9,912 nucleotides of DNA from Bacteroidales bacterium. Its GTDB lineage: Bacteria > Bacteroidota > Bacteroidia > Bacteroidales > Muribaculaceae. Each line of letters begins with the position of its first letter. The first letter of the stretch is position 1. This document shows positions 1 through 5,067 of this stretch, in pieces. A model generated the notes under the pieces. The model worked only from the letters and a program-made list of their open reading frames with translations, searched no databases and was not told the origin of the DNA. The translations under genes and the position numbers were made by a program. The stretch is taken from the NCBI GenBank assembly GCA_900752535.1, contig CAADVV010000385.1, forward strand, positions 1-9,912. Reading direction: 5' to 3'.

Positions 1-53
1 CCTTCGAGTACCAGTTTTACGGCCTTTAAACGAATCTCATAATTATATTTCAT
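1..53 (-). CDS. IS3-family transposase OrfA, N-terminal fragment (cut by window edge)
   Basis: Seventeen complete codons and two bases are visible. They read MKYNYEIRLKAVKLVLEG, the usual opening of IS3/IS150 OrfA proteins, in which a basic helix leads into the helix-turn-helix that binds the terminal repeats. OrfA normally joins OrfB by programmed frameshifting to give the full DDE transposase; none of that is visible here. The ATG at 51-53 was chosen because it follows the terminal repeat at once, with GGGGTG six bases upstream as a possible ribosome-binding site. That site lies inside the terminal hairpin, so translation from outside transcripts may be limited. Confidence 0.7.
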   Translation of the reverse strand, partial: MKYNYEIRLKAVKLVLE

Positions 54-88
54 AAAAAACACCCCAAAAGTGTCCAACTTTTGGGGTG
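54..88 (-). terminator. Terminator-like hairpin inside the IS end
   Basis: CACCCCAAAAGT (60-71) and ACTTTTGGGGTG (77-88) form a perfect 12-bp stem with a 5-nt loop. On the minus strand the hairpin is followed directly by six U residues (59-54) and then the OrfA start codon. It has the form of an intrinsic terminator for leftward transcripts. It would stop read-through from the element operon into the transposase gene, and it also holds the GGGGTG ribosome-binding sequence in its stem. Confidence 0.65.
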
Positions 89-128
89 CAGTACATTGTT
101 ATCGTCCGATTTTTTTCGCGTCGTATTT

Positions 129-332
129 TCACGGCCGTTGCCTGCCGTGTTCCCGTTTCCGCCTTTGCAGGGCGAGCAGTTGCCGCAACATGTAGGCATG
201 GTTTTCCCCCACGGTATGCCCCGAGGGCATCAGGTAAGGACTTGCGAGGCACTCCCGGCATTGGCGTACCGCCTCTTTTAAGTCGGTAACGGTTATTTCC
301 GCTCCCGTGATGTCTTTAATCTTTGTTTCCAT
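129..332 (-). CDS. Small unknown protein, last gene of the leftward operon
   Basis: This 67-residue protein is mostly helical and charged, with a basic tail (LQRRKREHGRQRP). It has two close cysteines (CREC, near residues 25-28) and one possible internal pair of helices. I do not recognise a family. Its start overlaps the end of the preceding 59-residue gene by 17 bases, which supports translation as part of the operon. Codon choice matches its neighbours. It is the last gene before the IS end, which lies 33 bp beyond its stop. A role in regulation or DNA binding would be a guess based only on size and charge. Confidence 0.6.
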   Translation of the reverse strand: METKIKDITGAEITVTDLKEAVRQCRECLASPYLMPSGHTVGENHAYMLRQLLALQRRKREHGRQRP

Positions 333-495
333 TCTTGTCCTGTTTTTTGGGTTCGTACCAACTGTCCCGGTAATTTTCTCCCACGAGCGAGAAAATTCCG
401 CTCATGCCGCTTTCAGCGGCGAAATTTTTGGCTTCCCATATACCGGAAAACTCTCCCAGCAGCCGGTAGCCGATGAATAATTTGTACTTGCGCAT
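316..495 (-). CDS. 59-residue unknown protein in the leftward operon
   Basis: A complete short frame starts MRKYKLFIGYRLLGEFSGI and ends YEPKKQDKNGNKD. It fits tightly into the operon: its ATG is 4 bases after the stop of the 88-residue gene, and its stop lies 17 bases inside the next gene. The protein is rich in aromatics and glycine, with no signal peptide or clear membrane segment, and would be a small soluble domain. I cannot name a family or function. It is easy to miss because it is under 60 codons, but without it a 167-base hole would remain in an otherwise packed operon. Confidence 0.68.
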   Translation of the reverse strand: MRKYKLFIGYRLLGEFSGIWEAKNFAAESGMSGIFSLVGENYRDSWYEPKKQDKNGNKD

Positions 496-499
496 GATT

Positions 500-766
500 T
501 TATCGTTTTTCCAGGTTGATAATCGGTGTGTTCTTTTGCAGCCATTCCTTCACGCTGTCCATGTTGTATTCGGATGTGATAACCGCCGTTCGGTCGTCGA
601 TTTCGGTGAAGCGCGTAGTTTCATACCCGTCGATCCACTGCTTCAGCGTGGCAACGCCCCACACCTGCGGGTCGTCGAACATGGTGTTGAGCCGCCCGAT
701 ACCCTCGCCGAAGGTTACGAGCAGCGTTTCATAGGAGATTTCCTTGTTTACTTCATTCGTTTTCAT
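500..766 (-). CDS. 88-residue unknown protein in the leftward operon
   Basis: The protein begins MKTNEVNKEISYETLLVTFG and ends with KEWLQKNTPIINLEKR. It is acidic in the middle (MFDDPQ, EIDDR), soluble and without cysteines or membrane segments. I do not recognise the family. The start at 766 is supported by an A-rich leader (AAAAAGCGAGAATATG) and by a GC hairpin just upstream at 782-799, the same kind of hairpin that precedes other genes of this operon. The next gene starts 4 bases after its stop, suggesting coupled translation. It is probably an accessory gene of the mobile element. Confidence 0.65.
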   Translation of the reverse strand: MKTNEVNKEISYETLLVTFGEGIGRLNTMFDDPQVWGVATLKQWIDGYETTRFTEIDDRTAVITSEYNMDSVKEWLQKNTPIINLEKR

Positions 767-781
767 ATTCTCGCTTTTTAC

Positions 782-799
782 GGGCGGCTTTTGCCGCCC
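782..799 (-). repeat. Intercistronic GC hairpin, copy 1
   Basis: GGGCGGC and GCCGCCC form a perfect 7-bp stem with a 4-base loop (AAAA in the minus-strand transcript). It lies in the 46-bp gap between the 105-residue and 88-residue genes. It is nearly identical to the hairpins at 1148-1165 and 1514-1531. There is no U-run after it on the minus strand, so it does not look like a terminator for the operon; on the plus strand it is followed by GAAA then TTTTTT. Confidence 0.75.
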
Positions 800-812
800 C
801 GAAATTTTTTAA

Positions 813-1130
813 TCAGACAAGTTCCACTCTAACCCTGCTCATGTTCGCCCAGAACACGCCGTTGCAGTAGTAGGCGTAGCCGTTATGCCAGTTGCTCCTG
901 CGGCGTATCACGTCCTGCTCGGGTGGTCGTATCTCGATACTCGTGGTGTAGATGTTGTGTCCCACGGTAATGACGAGGTTGCACCTTCGCCATATCTCGG
1001 AATGGGTTTTGAACCCGTTTTTCCCCTCGACGAGCGCAAGGGCCGTCTTGACTGCTTCCCGAACTTCCCAATCCCACTCCCCGAAGGGTTTGAGCGGGCG
1101 TGCCATGTAGCTTTTATAGATGATTTTCAT
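813..1130 (-). CDS. 105-residue unknown protein in the leftward operon
   Basis: The frame is open up to 1184, but the stretch before 1130 just translates the intergenic hairpin (IGAAKAAL), so the start is placed at the ATG at 1128-1130, after an A-rich leader (AAAAAAATATAACA). The protein begins MKIIYKSYMARPLKPFGEWD. It has an internal helical stretch with WEVREAVKTALALVEG and ends in a tryptophan- and tyrosine-rich, beta-looking segment (NGYAYYCNGVFWANMSRVRVELV). No family is recognised. It is basic and soluble. Its position between two hairpin-marked gaps fits the rest of the operon, and a function cannot be given. Confidence 0.62.
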   Translation of the reverse strand: MKIIYKSYMARPLKPFGEWDWEVREAVKTALALVEGKNGFKTHSEIWRRCNLVITVGHNIYTTSIEIRPPEQDVIRRRSNWHNGYAYYCNGVFWANMSRVRVELV

Positions 1131-1147
1131 TGTTATATTTTTTTGTA

Positions 1148-1165
1148 GGGCGGCTTTCGCCGCCC
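1148..1165 (-). repeat. Intercistronic GC hairpin, copy 2
   Basis: GGGCGGC-GAAA-GCCGCCC in the minus-strand RNA: a perfect 7-bp stem closed by a GNRA-type tetraloop. It fills the 40-bp gap between the 108-residue gene and the 105-residue gene. An A-rich leader and the ATG at 1130 follow it on the minus strand. Confidence 0.78.
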
Positions 1166-1170
1166 CGATT

Positions 1171-1497
1171 TTATAATTCGACAATCCTTTCCACTCTGCC
1201 GTACAACATGGAGCGTATGCTCGTCTTGTCCACGCCCTTGTATTCCGTGTAATGCCCGTACTGCTTTACCACGAATGTTTTCAGTACATCGACAAAGTTG
1301 AAACGATACCCTAAAAGCGGAATGGAGTCCTTGAAATAGGTGTTATGGTTTACCTCACGGGTAATCCAGTCTTTCTCCTCACGGGTGAGCGTTCCCCCGT
1401 CATTGAGCCGTTTGCGTAATATGTACGCTTTTGAGCCTGCAAGGCTTTCGAGTGCGGGAACGTCCCACGACACGAATTTATATGCTATTTGGTTCAT
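1171..1497 (-). CDS. 108-residue unknown protein, conserved-looking element gene
   Basis: The protein starts MNQIAYKFVSWDVPALESL, contains a charged helical part (YILRKRLNDGGTLTREEKDW) and an aromatic-rich middle (NTYFKDSIPLLGYRFNF), and ends SMLYGRVERIVEL. I recall similar short proteins on Bacteroides plasmids and integrative elements, always annotated as hypothetical; that is memory, not a search. It shows no signal peptide, membrane segment or metal-binding cysteines. It is bounded on both sides by the recurring GC hairpin, and its start follows an A/U-rich leader (CAAAAACAAAATAGA), which supports the ATG at 1497. Confidence 0.68.
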   Translation of the reverse strand: MNQIAYKFVSWDVPALESLAGSKAYILRKRLNDGGTLTREEKDWITREVNHNTYFKDSIPLLGYRFNFVDVLKTFVVKQYGHYTEYKGVDKTSIRSMLYGRVERIVEL

Positions 1498-1513
1498 TCT
1501 ATTTTGTTTTTGC

Positions 1514-1531
1514 GGGCGGCTTTCGCCGCCC
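1514..1531 (-). repeat. Intercistronic GC hairpin, copy 3
   Basis: The same perfect 7-bp stem with a GAAA tetraloop as copy 2 sits in the 40-bp gap between the PcfJ-like gene and the 108-residue gene. The bases around it are also similar to copy 2: ATCGG precedes it and an A-rich leader follows on the minus strand. This suggests a duplicated or selected element. Confidence 0.78.
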
Positions 1532-1537
1532 CGATTT

Positions 1538-2821
1538 TTATGCTGTCATTCGTTTCCGTATAAGGGACATGTTCCCCTTCATCAGTTTCAGTATTTGCCC
1601 GTGGTATGGGGTATTCTTGTTACACACGCCACGGCTCTGCACGACCTCCATGCGTTTTAGGGACACCTCTATCGTTTCGATACGTTTGCCGTCGATTGTA
1701 GCCGAGAGTATGAGCGAGTCGGCTTTCAGATAGTATTCGTTGGTAAACACGCAGTGGTGCATGGCCTCGCCCTCCTGCCGTATGGCTTCAACGCTGTCCA
1801 ATACCTTGATGCGGATTTCCCCGTCGGAAAACTCCACTCCGAAAAACCGTCCTTTGGCTTTGACAAACGAGGCTTCCTGTTCCAACGCCTTGCGCCGTTC
1901 CTCCTGCCGCCGTTCCATTTGCATGTGCCGCCGTTTTTTAGCCATGTAGAGGTCATGCGCTGCGGGCAGGTCTGCGGGACACACGAAATGGGCGTTATGC
2001 AGGTCTTTCCCGAAAAATCGCAGCAGATCGATGTAGTCGCACCATTCCGTCGGTTTCCCGATAGCGTACCCGTTACGGATGGCGATACGGATGGCCGGCC
2101 AATAGTCTGCGATATTGCGGGAGGAACGGGCGAAAAATCGCACGAGTGCCGTTTGTCCCGCTTTAAGCAGCGTTTCGGCCTTGTTCTCCGAGAGCAGCAG
2201 GTGGATAAGGTCGAAAGGGGTTACATCGGGGAGTTGTTTGCCGTAACCGCTTCGGCGCAGTTCGGGGATAAGCCGTTGCCGGGGATAGATGCGTGTGGGC
2301 GTGATGTTGTATTTCCCGTCGTTCTCCGCCCGCAGTTCCAATGCGCTCGACCAACTCCACCCGTGAACGAAGAAGCCCATCGGGCGCAGCCGTGCGAAGG
2401 TTGCGGAGCGTCCGTCGGAGGCAATCCACCGCTGTACGGCTTCGATATGGGTGTAAACGGGCGTCTGTCCCACTTTCGCCCAACACTCGATATAGACGAA
2501 GCGCAGGACTTGAAAACCCTTGCAGCGGGTTACGATGCACAAATACTCGTAATCGTTGAACTTGCGGCGCAGGGTGGTTTCCACTTTCAGCGTGGTGTGG
2601 CAGTGCGGACACTCGCACCCTAACAGATTGTCCGTGAGTTCTCCGTTTTCGCTCTGCCACGTGTGGCCGCACTCGGTGCAGGTGATAAGTCCTTTCGGCG
2701 TGCGGCGTCCGATATGCTCGATGCAGTTCTTGTACCCCCATTCGATTTGTGCGGGGGTAAGCGGCGGCAGGTGTTTGCTTGCCGCCACGACGTTCTGTTG
2801 GAATTTTGTTCTCGGTTTCAT
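1538..2821 (-). CDS. PcfJ-like protein of the mobile element
   Basis: This 427-residue protein looks like the PcfJ family, named after a gene of the Enterococcus pCF10 conjugation region and common on Bacteroides elements; its biochemical role is not established. Near the N-terminus it has a zinc-ribbon pattern, C48-x2-C51 and C71-x2-C74 (with C69). A charged, probably coiled-coil stretch lies at about 292-320 (KKRRHMQMERRQEERRKALE). The C-terminal part carries the most characteristic segment, AMHHCVFTNEYY (353-364), followed by a beta-rich region and RGVCNKNTPYHGQI (397-410). The start codon is 2 bases after the stop of the PcfK-like gene, so the two are almost certainly translationally coupled. 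Length is about normal for the family. Confidence 0.82.
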   Translation of the reverse strand: MKPRTKFQQNVVAASKHLPPLTPAQIEWGYKNCIEHIGRRTPKGLITCTECGHTWQSENGELTDNLLGCECPHCHTTLKVETTLRRKFNDYEYLCIVTRCKGFQVLRFVYIECWAKVGQTPVYTHIEAVQRWIASDGRSATFARLRPMGFFVHGWSWSSALELRAENDGKYNITPTRIYPRQRLIPELRRSGYGKQLPDVTPFDLIHLLLSENKAETLLKAGQTALVRFFARSSRNIADYWPAIRIAIRNGYAIGKPTEWCDYIDLLRFFGKDLHNAHFVCPADLPAAHDLYMAKKRRHMQMERRQEERRKALEQEASFVKAKGRFFGVEFSDGEIRIKVLDSVEAIRQEGEAMHHCVFTNEYYLKADSLILSATIDGKRIETIEVSLKRMEVVQSRGVCNKNTPYHGQILKLMKGNMSLIRKRMTA

Positions 2822-2823
2822 AA

Positions 2824-3237
2824 CTAAAATAGACTGGGCATTAGTTTGTTATCTTCGATTTTCTTGGGTTTGGACTTGGCTTTCGCCAACTTGGCGTAGG
2901 CTTCGCTCTCGGCCTTCCGTATGGCGTTCCGCCGTGCCTCGGCTTTTTCCTCCTCGGTCAGTTCGACGGTGTGATTGACCACTACCTTGCAACTGACGGG
3001 TTTGCCGATGTCGATGTCCTCCTCGTCGTAATAGTGGAGTGCCATAGAGTATATTTCCTCGTCGGCAAACCCGTTGCAACCGCTCTGCCGTACTTGGTTG
3101 ATGATGAAAGTGCAGCAATCGTCAATGTTCTTTTTCGGGTTGGCGTATCGGGGTGCGAAAAGTTCGTCCTCCCGTGCCCGTGCGTCGAGATAGTTCTGTA
3201 TCGTCAGTTTGAAATAATCTGTTCCTTGTGCCATGAT
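2824..3237 (-). CDS. PcfK-like protein of the mobile element
   Basis: This 137-residue protein matches what I remember of the PcfK-like family: a start like MAQGTDYFKLTIQNYLDARA, then YANPKKNIDDCCTFI, GCNGFADEEIYSMALHYYDE and VVVNHTVELTEEEKAEAR. The second half is a long charged helix rich in Lys, Glu and Ala. The frame is open to 3279, but that extension translates the upstream intergenic hairpin, so the ATG at 3235-3237 is chosen. PcfK and PcfJ genes are commonly adjacent, as here. The extreme C-terminus is LMPSLF, which resembles the short C-terminal motif used by many proteins to bind the DNA polymerase sliding clamp; that function is inference. Confidence 0.82.
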   Translation of the reverse strand: MMAQGTDYFKLTIQNYLDARAREDELFAPRYANPKKNIDDCCTFIINQVRQSGCNGFADEEIYSMALHYYDEEDIDIGKPVSCKVVVNHTVELTEEEKAEARRNAIRKAESEAYAKLAKAKSKPKKIEDNKLMPSLF

Positions 3238-3250
3238 TTTTTGGTATTGT

Positions 3251-3268
3251 GGGGCGGCGAGCCACCCC
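3251..3268 (-). repeat. Intercistronic GC hairpin, divergent copy 4
   Basis: GGGGCGGC and GCCACCCC can pair as an 8-bp stem with one C-A mismatch and a 2-base tip, so in RNA the loop must be larger. It lies in the 42-bp gap before the PcfK-like gene and occupies the same relative place as the three better copies, between a stop codon and an A-rich leader. Confidence 0.5.
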
Positions 3269-3279
3269 GTGTTCAACAT

Positions 3280-4272
3280 TTATTCGTCCTTTCCGAGAAG
3301 CCGTCGCACCTCGTCCTCTTTGGTCTTTTGGAAAATCCATCCCGCTTTCTTCTGCCCGTCATGCGTCAGCCGTGCGTTGAAGCGTCCCCCGAGTGCGTGA
3401 AGGGCGTCCTTGACGGGCTTGGTGTCCCCGAATACGGCTATCGCCTTCTCGGAATAGTCCACGATGATAAACCCGCCTTGCACGCTCGTTTCAGTGCGTT
3501 CCGCCCGTTTTTCGTCTTTCGGCTCGGGCAGACATATATTCTCCTCGTTTCCTGCGATATATGCCAGCCTGTCGATGTACCCTTCACGGGTGTAGTGGGT
3601 CAGTTTGCAGACACTCCACCCGTATTTCGGACTTTTGCCGAGCGTGAAAACGGGATAGCGGTGTTCGTTCTTGGGGTCGTATTCGGAGAGGTGCGCCGTT
3701 TGCGGGAAATTGGCCGCCGCCTTTCTCAACTCCCCGAAGCCGTTGCGAGAGGTGGCCGAAAAGCCGAGAATGACGGTACGCACGCTTCGGGTGGTCGAAC
3801 ACTCGTAAGAGGGGTCAGTGTATTCCGTTTCGTTGAGTTCGGCGATGATTACGCCCTGCACCCCTTCGGGCATGATGCGGCGTAACCTCTGCGCTCCTAT
3901 TTCCGCTATGCGGTCATGCTCGGCTTTCTCTTTGGCGGCGGCGATGGCCTGCGCCGTGGCTTGCTCTTCCGCCTGCCTCACGAGCAAAGCCACCTCGAAA
4001 GCGTCCATGAACTCGGGGTTCACGTCGTCGTAGTACCTGCCGATACCGAATGTTTGCGAGAGGGGTCGCAAAATGTCCGTTTGGCTGATTTCCTTTGTTT
4101 CGGTATCGACCATGTGGTACACGTAGCCACGGGCGGTGTGTTCCACCTTGTAAACGACGTAACGCTTTCTGCTCGCACCCGCACCGATACCGATGATTAC
4201 CTGGTTTTCCTTGACTACCTGCACCTGCGTGTCCGTGGTAGTCGCTCCGAATAATGAAATGTACTTTGTCAT
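3280..4272 (-). CDS. Element protein with C-terminal LGGRFN...GWIF module
   Basis: This 330-residue protein has three visible parts. The N-terminal region (1-92) looks mainly beta. The helix at about 93-130 (RQAEEQATAQAIAAAKEKAEHD) is long, charged and Ala-rich, probably coiled coil. A C-terminal module at about 266-327 includes GFIIVDYSEKAIAVFGDTK, LGGRFNARL and GWIFQK. I recall this last module on many Bacteroides mobile-element proteins and some large-virus proteins, but know of no proven function for it. There is no signal peptide, so it is probably cytoplasmic. The PcfK-like gene follows 42 bp later and a membrane-protein gene precedes it by 12 bp. The ATG at 4272 has an AGGT-containing leader close by. 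Confidence 0.7.
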   Translation of the reverse strand: MTKYISLFGATTTDTQVQVVKENQVIIGIGAGASRKRYVVYKVEHTARGYVYHMVDTETKEISQTDILRPLSQTFGIGRYYDDVNPEFMDAFEVALLVRQAEEQATAQAIAAAKEKAEHDRIAEIGAQRLRRIMPEGVQGVIIAELNETEYTDPSYECSTTRSVRTVILGFSATSRNGFGELRKAAANFPQTAHLSEYDPKNEHRYPVFTLGKSPKYGWSVCKLTHYTREGYIDRLAYIAGNEENICLPEPKDEKRAERTETSVQGGFIIVDYSEKAIAVFGDTKPVKDALHALGGRFNARLTHDGQKKAGWIFQKTKEDEVRRLLGKDE

Positions 4273-4284
4273 ACCTGTAAAAAT

Positions 4285-4536
4285 TTAGAAGATGTGAGTG
4301 AATAGGAAATAGAAAAAGCCGGTTAGAGCCACGAGAGAAACAAGGCAGGAGAAAATGCCCCGCAGGATGTCATAACAGAACGTGAAGCCCAAAACGACCC
4401 AAATAAAGTCGATACCCCACACGTGGAAGCCCAAAGTCACCGCCCCGACCTTTACCGCCAACCCGACCTTTGCCTTTATGCCAAGTGGAAGGTTGGAGGA
4501 TTTCTGTTTCCATTTATTTTTCTCTTCGTTTCTCAT
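4285..4536 (-). CDS. Small membrane protein, first gene of the leftward operon
   Basis: This 83-residue protein has a very basic N-terminus (MRNEEKNKWKQKSSN) and two likely membrane helices, at about 38-56 (including FIWVVLGFTFCYDIL) and 60-81 (IFSCLVSLVALTGFFYFLF). The positive-inside rule suggests a cytoplasmic N-terminus with both ends inside. The start codon is preceded by AAAGGTT, an unusually good ribosome-binding sequence for this window, and by a run of nine A residues. It lies directly beside the large palindrome, whose left arm includes its first codons. No family is recognised. It could anchor an element complex at the membrane or act as an exclusion-type protein, but nothing here proves either. 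Confidence 0.65.
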   Translation of the reverse strand: MRNEEKNKWKQKSSNLPLGIKAKVGLAVKVGAVTLGFHVWGIDFIWVVLGFTFCYDILRGIFSCLVSLVALTGFFYFLFTHIF

Positions 4537-4820
4537 AACCTTTGACTTTTTTTTTATGCCGTAGCGGAGCCGGTATGGATGGAATCTGTTTCGGTAGCAT
4601 CAAAAGGTGTCGGGGATAGCTGCTGCAAGATTTTGTCGGAAAATACGCTCGCCCGCAGGGAAAGAGGAAGATTTTGCGGCAAACCGCCCCGCGGCCCGAT
4701 CTTGCAGCAGCGTGAGCCCCGTAACTACCTTTGCTACTGACAACAGATTTCCATACCGCGCTCCGCGGCATGAAAAAAAAGAGAGGAAAAGGTTATGGGG
4801 GAGAAACGGGGAGAAAACGA
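4515..4820. repeat. Large imperfect inverted repeat spanning the divergent intergenic region
   Basis: The innermost arms, GCTGCTGCAAGAT (4619-4631) and ATCTTGCAGCAGC (4699-4711), are perfect and separated by 67 bp. Matching blocks continue outward in the same order on both sides: CGGGG/CCCCG, GTAGCA/TGCTAC, AATCTGTT/AACAGATT, GGTATGG/CCATACC, ATGCCG/CGGCAT, T9/A8, CATAACC/GGTTATG and CGTTTCTC/GAGAAACG. The arms are thus about 100 bases long with small gaps. The left arm contains the leader and first codons of the 83-residue membrane protein, and the right arm holds a mirror copy of that leader whose frame stops after 11 codons. It has no recognised name. Confidence 0.75.
4702..4733 (+). promoter_or_regulatory. 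Rightward Bacteroidetes-type promoter in the right arm of the palindrome
   Basis: TTG at 4702-4704 and TACCTTTG at 4726-4733 match the Bacteroidetes -33 and -7 elements (consensus TAnnTTTG) with a 21-base spacer, slightly long but acceptable. Transcription would begin near 4740 and run toward the helix-turn-helix genes at 5068, giving a leader of about 330 bases. The mirror position in the left arm reads ACCTTTTG on the minus strand, which has lost the TA, so the leftward copy looks weaker. Confidence 0.5.
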
Positions 4821-4830
4821 TATGCCGTGA
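4795..4830 (+). other. Possible 11-codon leader peptide or decayed gene start
   Basis: An ATG preceded by GAGAGGAAAAGG opens a frame reading MGEKRGENDMP and then a stop. It mirrors the start of the membrane-protein gene in the left arm of the palindrome (MRNEEKN), so it may be only a decayed copy. Its stop codon lies inside the first strong hairpin of the downstream leader (4824-4855), the arrangement expected of a regulatory leader peptide. Both readings remain open. Confidence 0.25.
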
Positions 4831-4986
4831 ACGCTCGCGAAAGTCGGTTCACGGCTCACCCTGCATGGAATGATAAATCGCCCGCGAACATTTCCTTTCA
4901 CGGGCGATTGGCGTATCGGAACGTGCCGATCCCGTATCGGCGGAGGATCGTTTCCGCCGGACGTGGCGCCACTCGCTGCCACTTTT
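4824..4986 (+). promoter_or_regulatory. Run of strong hairpins upstream of the helix-turn-helix genes
   Basis: Successive perfect inverted repeats are visible: GCCGTGAAC/GTTCACGGC (4824-4855), AATCGCCCG/CGGGCGATT (4876-4909), CGGCGGA/TCCGCCG (4938-4959) and GTGGC/GCCAC (4963-4982) followed by TTTT. In addition, CCGAT at 4926-4930 can pair either with ATCGG at 4915-4919 or with ATCGG at 4936-4940, and the second of these overlaps the next stem. Such exclusive pairings are typical of attenuators, but a structured origin or protein-binding region is also possible. From 4987 to 5040 I see nothing further. Confidence 0.45.
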
Positions 4987-5040
4987 AAGACGGATACGTC
5001 CATATACCACTGGCTGATAACAAGATACTGTTCATTTGTG

Positions 5041-5048
5041 TACTTTTG
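5041..5048 (+). promoter_or_regulatory. Possible weak promoter just before the helix-turn-helix genes
   Basis: TACTTTTG fits the TAnnTTTG -7 consensus and lies 19 bases before the ATG at 5068. No TTTG is found at the proper -33 distance, so it would be weak or depend on an activator. Confidence 0.3.
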
Positions 5049-5067
5049 GGCATCCGGGAAACAAAAA

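Larger units (their letters stand above)
1..95 (-). mobile_element. End of an IS3-family (IS150-like) insertion sequence
   Basis: Read on the minus strand, the DNA from 95 starts TGTACTGCACCCC, then AAAAGTTGGACAC, then a U-run and an ATG. TGTACTG-type tips followed by a GTTGGACA-like stretch are, from memory, typical of IS150-group IS3 elements, and the ORF that starts right inside reads like an IS3 OrfA N-terminus. The element therefore extends leftward out of the window and its junction with the host sequence is at about 95/96. The other end and the target-site duplication are not visible. It lies 33 bp past the stop codon at 129, so it broke no recognisable gene in this window. The family call rests on pattern recognition. 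Confidence 0.72.

Noticed and set aside
782..1531. Repeated hairpins at roughly 366-bp intervals considered as CRISPR or integron-like repeats
   Set aside because: They are short, separated by genes of different sequence with no spacers, and lack integron recombination-site features. The near-equal spacing follows from the gene lengths.
1754..2623. Open frame of 289 codons on the plus strand
   Set aside because: It lies fully antisense to the PcfJ-like gene, has no family resemblance, and its length follows from the codon bias of the real gene.
2971..3885. Open frame of 304 codons on the plus strand
   Set aside because: Antisense to the PcfK-like and 330-residue genes, crosses their boundary, and shows no domain.
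4870..5067. Extension of the first helix-turn-helix protein back to 4870
   Set aside because: The added 66 residues translate the hairpin region and do not resemble the family N-terminus; the ATG at 5068 has a suitable leader.
4537..5067. Origin of transfer
   Set aside because: The region is rich in inverted repeats, but no relaxase gene is in the window and I recognise no known nick-site sequence, so the call cannot be supported.
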